From NCBI RefSeq assembly GCF_001544975.2, contig NZ_FCOG02000029.1, positions 1 through 64,000 on the forward strand: DNA of 64,000 nucleotides, written 5' to 3'. Positions 17,522-26,565 of the stretch are shown here, piece after piece. The notes under the pieces were generated by a model. It made no database searches, had not been told where the DNA came from, and worked only from the letters and a program-made list of their open reading frames with translations. Numbering within the stretch: the stretch's first letter is position 1; every line of letters begins with the position of its first letter. The position numbers and the translations under genes are program-made. Source of the DNA: Caballeronia arationis (GTDB taxonomy: Bacteria > Pseudomonadota > Gammaproteobacteria > Burkholderiales > Burkholderiaceae).

Positions 17522-18177
17522 GGCAGCCTCACGCGTCGTTCGAGGTGGCGCACGCCCGAGGCGAACGTCACGCTGATCAAAAGAAAGAACAGTCCCGTCA
17601 TCGTGATCGGTTCGAGATAGCGGAACGTCTCGGAGCCAATGTTCTTCGCCTGCTGCATCAGTTCGACGACCGTGATCGCGGAGAGCACCGGCGTGTCCTT
17701 GAACATCGCGACGAGGTAGTTGCCGAGCGCGGGAATGATCGGACGGATCGCCTGCGGCAGGATCACGCCGCCATACGTGCGCCACGGCGAGAGCGAGAGC
17801 GCGCAGGCCGCTTCCCACTGGCCGCGCGCAACGCCGTTGAGTCCCGCGCGATACACCTCCGACACATAGCACGCATAGTGCACCGCAATGCCGATGGTGC
17901 CCGCCATCAATGCGGACATCGTGATTCCGTAGAGCGGCGCGACATAGAAGAGCACATAGACCTGTATCAGGAGCGGCGTGCTGCGGATGAATTCGACGAA
18001 GAAGGCTGTCGGCTTCGAGATCGCGTGAATTTCGCTGCGACGCAGGATCGCGAGAAGCAAGCCAAGCACGAGCGCAATCGCAAAGCCGACGAGCGTGATG
18101 CCGATGGTGTACATCGACGCGCGCAACAGATCCGGCAGGATGTGAAGCGCATATTTCATGTCGAAGAAATGGGTCAT
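17518..18177 (-). CDS. ehuD: Ectoine/hydroxyectoine ABC transporter permease EhuD
   Basis: 219-aa inner-membrane permease of the polar amino-acid family (HisM type), with about five helices. The conserved cytoplasmic loop near residue 125 reads GVARGQWEAACALSLSPWRT, then ILPQAIRPIIPALGN. It pairs with EhuC to form the channel. The start overlaps the ehuC stop by ATGA, indicating coupled translation. Confidence 0.92.
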   Translation of the reverse strand: MTHFFDMKYALHILPDLLRASMYTIGITLVGFAIALVLGLLLAILRRSEIHAISKPTAFFVEFIRSTPLLIQVYVLFYVAPLYGITMSALMAGTIGIAVHYACYVSEVYRAGLNGVARGQWEAACALSLSPWRTYGGVILPQAIRPIIPALGNYLVAMFKDTPVLSAITVVELMQQAKNIGSETFRYLEPITMTGLFFLLISVTFASGVRHLERRVRLP

Positions 18178-18842
18178 GGCGCGGTCCTCGGCGTGCGGCG
18201 GGCGATGTGGCTGCTGAAGCGCCGTTCGAAGTGACGCATCACGAGCGAGATGACCTGTGCGAGCACGAAGTAGATCAAGAGCGTGAGCGCGAAGATCTCG
18301 GCCGTCTTGAACGTCGATTCGTCGAGCTGGCGCGCGCGGAACGTGAGGTCAGAGAGCGTGATCAGCGAGACGAGCGACGTGCCCTTGAGCAGTTCGATCA
18401 TCAGGTTGGTGGCGGGCGGCAGCGCGTTGATCATCGCCTGAGGCAGCACGATTCGGCGCATGCGGGTCGCCGCAGGCATGTTGAGCGCGATGGCGGCTTC
18501 ATACTGGCCGCCCGGCACCGAGCGCAGCGCGCCGCGCAGGATCTCGGAGCCATACGCGCCATAGTGCAGCCCGAGTCCGACGATGGCTACCGTGAATGGC
18601 GTCAGTGCGAGATTGAACGGCGGCAGCGGCAGCACGAAGAAGAACCAGAAGAGCTGCACGAGCAGCGACGTGCCGCGGAAGACTTCGACATAGGCATTGC
18701 CTAGCCATCGCACCGGTCGCCACGGTGCCGTGCGCAACACGGTCGCGACGCCTGCCATCACGATCGCGAGCAGGATGCTGTAGAACGCGAGTTCGATGGT
18801 GACGAGGGTGCCCTTCATCAGCAGGGGCATGAGTTCACGCAT
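18174..18842 (-). CDS. ehuC: Ectoine/hydroxyectoine ABC transporter permease EhuC
   Basis: 222-aa permease with about five membrane helices and the family loop RSVPGGQYEAAIALNMPA followed by IVLPQAMINALPPATN. GAGGAA lies six bases before the ATG at 18842; the open frame extends 24 codons further but without support. It lies second in the ehuB-C-D-A operon, about 110 bases after ehuB. Confidence 0.92.
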   Translation of the reverse strand: MRELMPLLMKGTLVTIELAFYSILLAIVMAGVATVLRTAPWRPVRWLGNAYVEVFRGTSLLVQLFWFFFVLPLPPFNLALTPFTVAIVGLGLHYGAYGSEILRGALRSVPGGQYEAAIALNMPAATRMRRIVLPQAMINALPPATNLMIELLKGTSLVSLITLSDLTFRARQLDESTFKTAEIFALTLLIYFVLAQVISLVMRHFERRFSSHIARRTPRTAP

Positions 18843-18949
18843 GGCGGTTCCTCGCTTGAACTTGCTGGCGCGCTTCGGGACGTCCGGCGCGCCGTGAATC
18901 ACATGGCGGGGCACATCGATGGGACGTGCCCGCGCCTTACTGCTTCACT

Positions 18950-19807
18950 TCAGCCGCCGCACAACTCGGCGGTGGTCTTCTTCGGCAGATTGCTCTTGTC
19001 GAAGCCGAACGGCGCGACCGTCTTCAGATGGTCTTCGGTGCCGAGCCAGCTGTGCAACTGCTTGTTCACTGCATCGCGCAGGTCCCTGTCTTCGGGACGG
19101 AAGGCCAGAGCGCCGTAACCGGTGTGCTTCGGGTCGTCCTTGAAGTCGGCGATGGCCTCCAACTGCGGGCCGCCCTTCGCGGCGAGACCCTTCATCGTCA
19201 GCGCGGTGCCGACCGCTGCGTCGGCGCGGCGCGCGCGCACGGCCTGCAGTTGCGCGGTCGTGTCGGGCACCTGGAGGATCTGGTCGTCCTTGATGCCGGC
19301 TTCACGCGAATAGCCAAGCTCGGCCGTACCGGCCATCACCGCAAGTTTCGTGTCCGGTGCCTTCGCGACGTCGCCGTAACTCTTCAGGCCCTTCGGATTG
19401 CCCTTCAGCACGAGCAGCGTGTCCGGAATCTCGTACTGCGGATCGGCAAATGCAACCTGCTTGCAGCGCTCGGGCGTTACATACATGCCGGCCGCGATCA
19501 CGTCGAAGCGGCCTGCGCGCAGGCCCGGAATCAGCGCACCCCATTCGGTCAGCACGGCATCCACTTTCTTCACGCCGAGCTTTGCGAAGATCTTTTTGGC
19601 GATCTCCGGCGACTCGCCCGTCACGGTGCCATCGGGCGTCGTGTAGGCGAACGGGTTTTCATTTGCGTAACCGATGCGCACCTCGCCCGTGCGCTGGATG
19701 CGCTGCAAGGTGGTTTCCGCGCTCGCGGCCGGCGCATGTGCGGCCAGCCCCGCGGCTGCCACGACACACAGCGCCCCCAACATTCCAGACACTCGCTTCA
19801 TTTGCAT
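18950..19807 (-). CDS. ehuB: Ectoine/hydroxyectoine-binding periplasmic protein EhuB
   Basis: 285-aa solute-binding protein, family 3. A signal peptide (GLAAHAPAASA) is followed by the mature domain with typical SBP3 stretches: GEVRIGYANENPFAYTTPDG, PGLRAGRFDVIAAGMYVTPE and an internal TAELGYSREAGI. It captures ectoine in the periplasm and delivers it to EhuCD. First gene of the operon, transcribed away from enuR. A TCTAGGACAATT motif lies about 180 bases upstream. Confidence 0.93.
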   Translation of the reverse strand: MQMKRVSGMLGALCVVAAAGLAAHAPAASAETTLQRIQRTGEVRIGYANENPFAYTTPDGTVTGESPEIAKKIFAKLGVKKVDAVLTEWGALIPGLRAGRFDVIAAGMYVTPERCKQVAFADPQYEIPDTLLVLKGNPKGLKSYGDVAKAPDTKLAVMAGTAELGYSREAGIKDDQILQVPDTTAQLQAVRARRADAAVGTALTMKGLAAKGGPQLEAIADFKDDPKHTGYGALAFRPEDRDLRDAVNKQLHSWLGTEDHLKTVAPFGFDKSNLPKKTTAELCGG

Positions 19808-19984
19808 GTTGATCCCGTTTGATGGTTCGTTGTTCAGCGTGGTGGGTTGCGCCGCACACTCTTCCGGCGCTCAAGGCCGGATGCTCGAAAACCCTAAGCC
19901 GATCCTTGACTGGCAAGGCATTGCGGGTGTCGCGTAACACAGCCATGAACGCAGCATACAAAGCCATATATTTGTTCCGATTGC

Positions 19985-19996
19985 TCTAGGACAATT
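19985..19996 (+). promoter_or_regulatory. Candidate EnuR operator upstream of ehuB
   Basis: TCTAGGACAATT resembles the two TYTAGGACATT copies in front of eutB at 21689-21722. Sharing between the two divergent ectoine units suggests a common regulator, most likely EnuR. This is inferred from motif recurrence only. Confidence 0.4.
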
Positions 19997-20117
19997 ATTT
20001 TACGCCCGGTATTGGTGCCACTATGGAGGGGCCGGACGGATCGGACGGGGCGTCGTTCAACACCGTTTGATGCGCCTGCGTTTCCATGGAACTTGTTTTG
20101 GTTTTGGTCGATTGGCA

Positions 20118-20204
20118 CTGCCCCTGTCCGGGGCGGGAGTTACTTTCTTTGCTTACTTTCTTTGCAGCAGCAAAGAAAGTAACTCCCGCCCCGGACAGGG
20201 GCAG
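20118..20204. repeat. Palindromic repeat with perfect 36-bp arms
   Basis: Arms 20118-20153 and 20169-20204 are exact reverse complements separated by 15 bases. The arm carries CCCCTGTCCGGGGCGGGAG followed by TTACTTTCTTTG; the latter is also directly repeated at 20140-20151 and 20153-20164. A similar C/G-rich palindrome with a CAAAGAAAGTAAC core is, as I recall, common in Paraburkholderia intergenic regions, so this is probably a REP/MITE-like element. It lies between ehuB and enuR. Confidence 0.85.
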
Positions 20205-20285
20205 AGCTAATGGACCACAAAGAAAACAAGTTCCACAGGAGCACAGAACCACCAAAGAAACGAGCACATGAACGAAGGAGCAAAA

Positions 20286-21683
20286 GTGAACGACCGATGG
20301 CGCGAGGCGGTGAAAACCGTGCAAGGCGCGCAGTCCAAATACAAGCGCCTCGTGAAGGCGATAGCGAACGACATCGAGAACGCCGCGCTCGCTTCCGGCG
20401 CGCGCCTGCCGCCGCAGCGCGATGTCGCGGCGGACCTCGGAATCAGCGTGCAGACCGTCACCAATGCCTACAAGGAACTGGAGCGGCAAGGCCTGATCCG
20501 CTGCGAGGTGGGGCGCGGCAGCTTCGTCGCGGAACGCGTCACCGAGACCATGTCGAACTACATGCTCGATACCGCCGAGCGCTCCGTCGTCGATTTCTCG
20601 ATTGCGCGCATCGTTCACACCGCCGAACACGACGCGATGTGGCGCAAGGTCTGCGCGACGCTCGCGACCATCGACGACCAGCCGTGGATACGCGCATTCC
20701 GGCCCATCGCGGGCTTCGAGCATCACCGGCAAGCGGGCGTCGAATGGCTTGCGTCGCTCAACATGCCGGCGAACGTCGACACGCTGCTCGTTACGAACGG
20801 CGCGGCGCACGGCATCTTTCTCGCGCTCGCCTCCATCGTCGGGCCGGGAGACACCGTGCTGTGCGAAAGCCTGACGGATCACGGCGTGATAGGTTCAGCT
20901 AACGTGCTGGGGTTTACGCTGAAGGGGTTGGAGATCGACGAGCACGGCATCCGTCCCGAGCACTTCGAGGAGATGTGCGACAGCGAGCGCGTCTCCGCGC
21001 TCGTCTGCACGCCGACGCTGAACAATCCGACCGTCGCGATGATGCCCGATTCGAGGCGCCGCTCGATCGCTCGCATCGCCGATCGCTATGGCGTGTACGT
21101 GATCGAGGACGATGTCTATGGTGCGTTGCCCGCGAAAGCGCAGACGCCCATCGCGAGCGTGATCCCCGAGCGCGCGTTCTATTGCACGAGCATGACGAAG
21201 TCGGTATTGAGCGGCCTGCGCACCGGCTACCTGACGATGCCGCCGCGCCTCGCGCTGCGCGCCGAAAGCGTGCTGCGCGTGAGCAGCTGGATGGCGACCT
21301 CGCCGATCGCAGAAGTGGCGACGCGCTGGATCTTCGACGGCACCGCGCAGCGCCTCGTCAAGATTCAGCGCGAGCGGCTCGCCAAGCGCCAGGCCATCGT
21401 GCGCGAAGCGCTCGGCGCGTATGTGCTCGGCAGTCATCCGCACGCGCTTTCCGTGTGGCTGCGTGTGCCCGACTACTGGCAGGCCGACCGGATCACGCGC
21501 GAACTGCGCAATCGCGACATTGCGGTCACCTCGCCCGATCCGTTCCTCGTGCGTGGCGCCGAACGGCCGAACGCGGTGCGCCTGTGCGTGGGCGCAGAAG
21601 TGACCGACGCGACATTCCGCAACGCCGTCGAAACGATCCGCGCCGTGTTCGAGCAATACCCGCATGTGCACGACTTCAATTGA
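20286..21683 (+). CDS. enuR: MocR-type regulator of ectoine catabolism EnuR
   Basis: 465-aa GntR/MocR regulator. The N-terminal winged helix (LPPQRDVAADLGISVQTVTN near residues 40-60) is fused to an aminotransferase fold I domain with the PLP-lysine segment SMTKSVLSGLRTGYL. In characterised relatives EnuR is a PLP-dependent repressor relieved by ectoine-derived metabolites such as acetyl-diaminobutyrate. GTG at 20286 follows AAGGAG by five bases; an ATG six codons upstream is possible. It lies between the transport and catabolic units. Confidence 0.92.
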   Translation: MNDRWREAVKTVQGAQSKYKRLVKAIANDIENAALASGARLPPQRDVAADLGISVQTVTNAYKELERQGLIRCEVGRGSFVAERVTETMSNYMLDTAERSVVDFSIARIVHTAEHDAMWRKVCATLATIDDQPWIRAFRPIAGFEHHRQAGVEWLASLNMPANVDTLLVTNGAAHGIFLALASIVGPGDTVLCESLTDHGVIGSANVLGFTLKGLEIDEHGIRPEHFEEMCDSERVSALVCTPTLNNPTVAMMPDSRRRSIARIADRYGVYVIEDDVYGALPAKAQTPIASVIPERAFYCTSMTKSVLSGLRTGYLTMPPRLALRAESVLRVSSWMATSPIAEVATRWIFDGTAQRLVKIQRERLAKRQAIVREALGAYVLGSHPHALSVWLRVPDYWQADRITRELRNRDIAVTSPDPFLVRGAERPNAVRLCVGAEVTDATFRNAVETIRAVFEQYPHVHDFN

Positions 21684-21688
21684 AATGA

Positions 21689-21722
21689 TCTAGGACATTC
21701 CAAATCGATTTTTTAGGACATT
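21689..21722 (+). promoter_or_regulatory. Tandem TAGGACATT motifs before eutB
   Basis: TCTAGGACATT at 21689 and TTTAGGACATT at 21712 are direct repeats 23 bp apart, about two helical turns, in the 78-base gap between enuR and eutB. A third, similar motif is upstream of ehuB. Tandem direct repeats are typical MocR-family operators, so these are candidate EnuR sites. Confidence 0.5.
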
Positions 21723-21761
21723 AGACTCGGTTGCACTGGAACTCAACGCAGCCGCGCTCAC

Positions 21762-22727
21762 ATGTCCGCCATCTCGCTTGCCGATGTATATCGCGCGCGC
21801 CAGCGCATCGAAGGGCGCGTCTGCCGCACTCCGCTCGTTCAGTCGCCGGCGCTCTCGCGCATTGCCGGCGTGCCGGTCCATCTCAAGCTCGAAACCTTCC
21901 AGCCGACCGGCAGCTTCAAGTTGCGCGGCGCGACCAATGCGCTCGCCCAACTCACGGAGGAAGGCGCGACGCGCGTCGTGACCGCATCGACGGGCAATCA
22001 CGGACGCGCCGTCGCCCATGCGGCGCGCGCGCTCGGCATCGAAGCGGCCGTGTGCATGTCGTCGCTCGTGCCAAAGAACAAGGTCGATGCAGTTGCGGCG
22101 CTCGGCGCTCGCGTCGTGATCGCCGGCAAGAGCCAGGACGACGCGCAGGTCGAGGCGCTGCGCCTCGTGCGCGAGGAAGGCTTTGCATTCGTGCCGCCTT
22201 TCGACGATGCGCGCGTGATCGCCGGGCAGGCCACCATCGGCCTCGAAATTCTCGAAGCGCTGCCCGATACCGCGACGATCCTCGTGCCGCTCTCGGGCGG
22301 CGGACTCTTTAGCGGCGTCGCGTTCGCGGCCAGGAACATCAATCGCGATGTGCAGATGATCGGCGTGACGATGGAGCGCGGTGCCGCGATGCACGCGAGC
22401 CTCGCGGCGGGCAAGCCCGTGCTCGTCGACGAACTCGAAACGCTCGCCGATTCGCTCGGCGGCGGCATCGGGCTCGACAACCGGCACACGTTCCAGATGA
22501 CGCGCGAATTGATCGATCGCGTCGTCCTGCTCGACGAAGCATCGATTGCGCGGGGCATCGTGCATGCGTATCGCGAGGAGCGGCTCGTCGTCGAAGGCGC
22601 GGCGGCGGTGGGCATGTCGGCGGTGCTGGATGGCGTGCTGAAAGAGTCGCGCGGACCGCTCGTGATCGTCGTCAGCGGCTGCAATATCGATATCGAAACG
22701 CATCGCCGCATCATTGGAGCCTTGTGA
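21762..22727 (+). CDS. eutB: Hydroxyectoine utilization dehydratase EutB
   Basis: 321-aa PLP enzyme of the threonine dehydratase/serine racemase family (fold II). The PLP-lysine motif is TGSFKLRGATNAL (near residue 50); the phosphate-binding glycine loop is PLSGGGLFSGVAFA. In ectoine clusters EutB works with EutA and EutC to convert hydroxyectoine into ectoine. It begins the catabolic unit after enuR and ends 1 base before eutC. No eutA gene is seen beside it. Confidence 0.92.
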   Translation: MSAISLADVYRARQRIEGRVCRTPLVQSPALSRIAGVPVHLKLETFQPTGSFKLRGATNALAQLTEEGATRVVTASTGNHGRAVAHAARALGIEAAVCMSSLVPKNKVDAVAALGARVVIAGKSQDDAQVEALRLVREEGFAFVPPFDDARVIAGQATIGLEILEALPDTATILVPLSGGGLFSGVAFAARNINRDVQMIGVTMERGAAMHASLAAGKPVLVDELETLADSLGGGIGLDNRHTFQMTRELIDRVVLLDEASIARGIVHAYREERLVVEGAAAVGMSAVLDGVLKESRGPLVIVVSGCNIDIETHRRIIGAL

Positions 22728-22728
22728 C

Positions 22729-23721
22729 ATGGCCGACATATCCATCCTCGGCGAAGCGCAACTGCGTGCGCTGGTGCCGCTCGATCTCGCCGCCATCGAT
22801 CAGGTCGAGGCCGCGTTTCGTTCGCTCGCGACCGAAGCCGTCGCGATGCCGCCGATCCTTCGCCTCGACATTCCCGAACACGCGGGCGAGGTCGACGTGA
22901 AGACCGCTTATCTGCCGCGCTTCGAGAGCTTCGCGATCAAGGTGAGCCCGGGCTTCTTCAACAATCCGTCGCTCGGGCTGCCGAGCCTGAACGGACTGAT
23001 GCTCGTGCTGTCGGCGCGTACCGGACTGACCGAAGCGGTGTTGCTCGACAACGGTTATCTCACCGCCGTGCGCACCGCCGCCGCAGGCGCGGTGGCCGCG
23101 CGCTGGCTTGCGAAGAAAACGGCGACGCGTGTCGCGATCATCGGCGCGGGCGAGCAGGCGCGACTGCAACTGAGCGCGCTGATGCTCGTGCGCAAGATCG
23201 ATCATGTGAGCGTCTGGGCGCGCGATCCGCAACGCGCGGCGCGCTTCGCCAAAGAGACCGAAGGCGTGCAGTGCGAAGTCGCCGACAGCGTGAGTCAGGC
23301 GCTCAGGCACGCCGACATCGCCATCACGACAACGCCGAGCCGCGAGCCGCTGATCCATGCACGCGACCTGCACCCGGGCCTGCACATCACGGCGATGGGC
23401 TCGGATGCGGAACACAAGAACGAACTCGCGCCCGACATCTTCACGGCCGCGCGCTACATCTGCGACCGCGTGCAGCAGACGCGCGTGCTCGGCGAACTGC
23501 ATCACGCGATCGAAGCCGGCGTGGTCACGGCGGACCAGGCGTTCGCGGAACTCGGGCAAGTGATCGCGGGACAAGCGCCGGGGCGCACCGACGACGCGGA
23601 CATCACCGTCTGCGACCTGACCGGCACCGGCGCACAGGACACGGCCATCGCCGCGCTCGCGATTGCGCGCGCGAAGGCGGTGGGCGCAGGCACCATTTTC
23701 ACCAACGACGTGACGCTCTGA
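22729..23721 (+). CDS. eutC: Ectoine utilization protein EutC
   Basis: 330-aa ornithine cyclodeaminase/mu-crystallin family protein with an NAD(P)-binding fold (VAIIGAGEQARLQLSALMLV). The substrate-side stretch DVKTAYLPRFESFAIKVSPG is also typical. It is thought to act after EutB in hydroxyectoine-to-ectoine conversion. The ATG at 22729 lies one base after the eutB stop. Differs clearly from the second family member at 54806, which has no ectoine context. Confidence 0.92.
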   Translation: MADISILGEAQLRALVPLDLAAIDQVEAAFRSLATEAVAMPPILRLDIPEHAGEVDVKTAYLPRFESFAIKVSPGFFNNPSLGLPSLNGLMLVLSARTGLTEAVLLDNGYLTAVRTAAAGAVAARWLAKKTATRVAIIGAGEQARLQLSALMLVRKIDHVSVWARDPQRAARFAKETEGVQCEVADSVSQALRHADIAITTTPSREPLIHARDLHPGLHITAMGSDAEHKNELAPDIFTAARYICDRVQQTRVLGELHHAIEAGVVTADQAFAELGQVIAGQAPGRTDDADITVCDLTGTGAQDTAIAALAIARAKAVGAGTIFTNDVTL

Positions 23722-23731
23722 AGAGGGGACG

Positions 23732-24940
23732 ATGTCAGAAACAACGCAACAGGAACGGCCGAACGTCCGACTGGCGTTCGAGCGCAGCGAGTACGAGGCA
23801 CGCATCGCGAAGACGCGGCGCGCGATGCAGAAGGCCGGCGTCGATCTCATGATCGTGACCGACCCGACCAACATGGCGTGGCTCACCGGCTACGACGGCT
23901 GGTCGTTCTACGTGCATCAGTGCGTGCTGCTTTCGATGGAAGACGAGCCCGTGTGGTTCGGCCGCGGCCAGGACGCGAACGGCGCGAAGCGCACCGTGTT
24001 CATGCAGCACGACAATATCGTCGGCTACCCCGATCATTACGTGCAATCGCAAGTGCGCCATCCGATGGACTTCCTGTCGCAGGAAGTGATCGCGGCGCGC
24101 GGCTGGGACACCTGCCGCATCGGCGTGGAGATGGACAACTATTACTTCAGCGCGAAGGCGTACGCGTCGCTCACGCAGCACTTGCCGAAGGCGCAGTTCG
24201 TCGATGCGACCGCACTCGTCAACTGGCAGCGCGCGGTGAAGTCGGCACGCGAGATCGAGTACATGCGCGTGGCGGCGCGTATCGTCGAGAAGATGCATGC
24301 GCGCATTCTCGACAAGGTCGAGCCGGGCATGAAGAAGAGCGATCTCGTCGCGGAAATCTACGCGGCGGGCATTACCGGCGTCGAAGGTCATGGTGGCGAC
24401 TATCCGGCCATCGTGCCTTTGTTGCCGACCGGTTCGGACGCAGCCGCTCCGCACCTCACGTGGGACGATTCGCCGTTCACCGCGAACGCCGGCACGTTCT
24501 TCGAAATCGCCGGATGCTTCAGGCGCTATCACTGCCCGCAGTCGCGCACAGTGTTTCTCGGCCGTCCGCCGCAACATTTCATCGAAGCGGAGAAGGCGGT
24601 CGTCGAAGGCATCGAAGCGGGGCTGGCCGCGGCGAAGCCGGGCAACCTCTGCGAGGACATCGCCAACGCGTTCTTCGCGGTGCTGCGCAAGTCGGGCATC
24701 GAGAAGGACAGCCGCTGCGGCTATCCCATCGGCGCGAGCTATCCGCCCGACTGGGGCGAGCGCACGATGAGCCTGCGTCCCGGGGACAAGACGGTCCTCG
24801 AACCCGGCATGACGTTTCACTTCATGCCGGGGCTGTGGCTCGACGACTGGGGCCTCGAAATCACGGAGAGCATCCTGATTACCGAGACCGGGGTCGAGAC
24901 CTTCTGCAACACGCCTCGCAAACTGTTCGTGAAGGAGTAG
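23732..24940 (+). CDS. doeA: Ectoine hydrolase DoeA (EutD)
   Basis: 402-aa M24 peptidase-fold (creatinase/pita-bread) enzyme. It opens the ectoine ring to N-alpha-acetyl-L-2,4-diaminobutyrate, and to some extent the gamma isomer. The N-terminal domain has MIVTDPTNMAWLTGYDGWS; the C-terminal domain shows GVEGHGGDYPAIVPLLPTGS and AGTFFEIAGCFRRYHCPQSR. An AGAGGGGAC purine stretch precedes the ATG. It follows eutC by 10 bases. Also called EutD in Sinorhizobium. Confidence 0.95.
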   Translation: MSETTQQERPNVRLAFERSEYEARIAKTRRAMQKAGVDLMIVTDPTNMAWLTGYDGWSFYVHQCVLLSMEDEPVWFGRGQDANGAKRTVFMQHDNIVGYPDHYVQSQVRHPMDFLSQEVIAARGWDTCRIGVEMDNYYFSAKAYASLTQHLPKAQFVDATALVNWQRAVKSAREIEYMRVAARIVEKMHARILDKVEPGMKKSDLVAEIYAAGITGVEGHGGDYPAIVPLLPTGSDAAAPHLTWDDSPFTANAGTFFEIAGCFRRYHCPQSRTVFLGRPPQHFIEAEKAVVEGIEAGLAAAKPGNLCEDIANAFFAVLRKSGIEKDSRCGYPIGASYPPDWGERTMSLRPGDKTVLEPGMTFHFMPGLWLDDWGLEITESILITETGVETFCNTPRKLFVKE

Positions 24941-24943
24941 CGA

Positions 24944-25972
24944 ATGCGCGCGTCCCCCATTCAGCCGACGGTCGATTTCTCCGCCGACGGCGAGCAGCAC
25001 GGCTTTCTCAAGCTGCCGTATTCACGCGACGACTCCGCGTGGGGCGCGGTGATGATTCCGGTCACCGTCGTGAAGCGCGGCGAAGGGCCGACCGTGCTGC
25101 TCACGGGCGGCAATCACGGCGACGAGTACGAGGGGCCGATCGCGCTGTCGAAGCTCGCCTCGACGCTCAAGGCCGGCGATATCAACGGCCGCGTGATTAT
25201 CGTGCCGTTCATGAACTTTCCGGCTTTCAAGGCGGGCACGCGCACGTCGCCAATCGATGCGGGCAACCTGAACCGCAGCTTTCCAGGCAAGCCCGACGGC
25301 ACCGTGACGGAGAAGATCGCGGACTATTTCCAGCGCCATTTGCTGCCGCTTGCCGACTACGTTCTCGACATCCACGCGGGCGGCAGGACGCTCGACTTCG
25401 TGCCGTTCGCGGCGATTCACCTGCTGCCGGATTCGACCCAACAGGCGCGCTGCGAGGCCGCGATGCGCGCGTTCGGTGCGCCGTATTCGATGCGCATGCT
25501 CGAACTCGACAGCGTCGGCCTGTTCGACAGCGCGGTGGAGGAAGCGGGCAAGGTGTTCGTGTCGACGGAACTGGGCGGCGGCGGCTCCGCGACGGCGGCG
25601 AGCGTGGCGGTCGCCGAGCGCGGCGTGTACGGCCTGCTCGCGCATACGGGCGTGTTGTCGAAGGAAACCTTCGACAACGGCGAAAAGGCTCGCACCACGA
25701 TGCTGCTCGACATGCCGGACGGCTCCTGCTACACGACGAGCGAACATAGCGGCCTGCTCGAAATGTGCCGTGATTTAGGGGACATCGTCGAGGAAGGCGA
25801 CGTGCTCGCGCGCGTCTACGATGCGACGCGCACCGGCACCGCGCCCGTCGAGTACCGCGCGAAGCGTGGCGGCCTGCTGGCTGCGCGCCACTTTCCGGGC
25901 CTCGTGCAGATCGGCGATACGGTGGCCGTCGTCGCGGATATCGTCGAGCGCAACATTCCTGTGGCGATCTAA
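24944..25972 (+). CDS. doeB: N-alpha-acetyl-L-2,4-diaminobutyrate deacetylase DoeB (EutE)
   Basis: 342-aa zinc deacetylase of the succinylglutamate desuccinylase/aspartoacylase family. It removes acetate from the DoeA product to give L-2,4-diaminobutyrate. Zinc and catalytic motifs: GGNHGDEYEG (His, Glu) near residue 47 and VLDIHAGG near 140, plus a substrate-side STELGGGGSAT near 205. AAGGAG overlaps the end of doeA and sets the start 3 bases after its stop. Confidence 0.95.
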   Translation: MRASPIQPTVDFSADGEQHGFLKLPYSRDDSAWGAVMIPVTVVKRGEGPTVLLTGGNHGDEYEGPIALSKLASTLKAGDINGRVIIVPFMNFPAFKAGTRTSPIDAGNLNRSFPGKPDGTVTEKIADYFQRHLLPLADYVLDIHAGGRTLDFVPFAAIHLLPDSTQQARCEAAMRAFGAPYSMRMLELDSVGLFDSAVEEAGKVFVSTELGGGGSATAASVAVAERGVYGLLAHTGVLSKETFDNGEKARTTMLLDMPDGSCYTTSEHSGLLEMCRDLGDIVEEGDVLARVYDATRTGTAPVEYRAKRGGLLAARHFPGLVQIGDTVAVVADIVERNIPVAI

Positions 25973-25973
25973 G

Positions 25974-26444
25974 TTGCTCAAACTCGACCGTTACGACCTC
26001 GCCATCCTGCGCATCCTTGCGCGGGATGGCCGCATCACGAAGTCGAAGCTTGCCGAAGAGGTGAACCTTTCGATCTCGCCCGCGTGGGAGCGCGTGAAGA
26101 AGCTCGAAGAGAGCGGCGTGATTCGCGGCTATCGCGCGGAGATCGACTGGGCGACAGCGTTCAGGGGCAGCCGCATCGTCGTGGAAGTGACGCTCGCGCG
26201 ACACACCGCGCAGGACATGCGGCGCTTCGAAGAGCGCGTGACGGAGGCGCCGGAAGTCGCGCAATGCTATGCGACTGGAGGCGGCGTGGACTACGTGCTG
26301 CACGTCGTATCGCGCGATATCGACCACTATCAGCGCTTCATCGATTCGCTGCTCGTCGACGAACTCGGCATCGAGAAGTACTTCACCTACATCGTGACAA
26401 AGATCGTGAAGAGCATGCCGGACGACGTGCCCGACTGGACCTGA
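25974..26444 (+). CDS. doeX: Lrp/AsnC-family regulator of ectoine catabolism (DoeX-like)
   Basis: 156-aa feast/famine regulator. The helix-turn-helix is DLAILRILARDGRITKSKLA followed by VNLSISPAWERVKKLEESG; the RAM ligand domain follows (about 70-150). The start is set at TTG 25974, 1 base after the doeB stop, because the family N-terminus is LKLDRYDLAIL; no ATG is available. In ectoine clusters this DoeX-type protein sits among the doe genes and likely modulates them with EnuR. No strong ribosome site was seen, so translation may be coupled to doeB. Confidence 0.88.
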   Translation: MLKLDRYDLAILRILARDGRITKSKLAEEVNLSISPAWERVKKLEESGVIRGYRAEIDWATAFRGSRIVVEVTLARHTAQDMRRFEERVTEAPEVAQCYATGGGVDYVLHVVSRDIDHYQRFIDSLLVDELGIEKYFTYIVTKIVKSMPDDVPDWT

Positions 26445-26565
26445 AAACTTCCTGACAGGCGCGGCTGGAACAGAAAAAACCTCAAGCAAAGCGGTCCACA
26501 ACCAAAAATTCGCAGCACGCCGAAGCCTTACATTGGATGCATACCAGGACAAACAGGAGCCGTTC

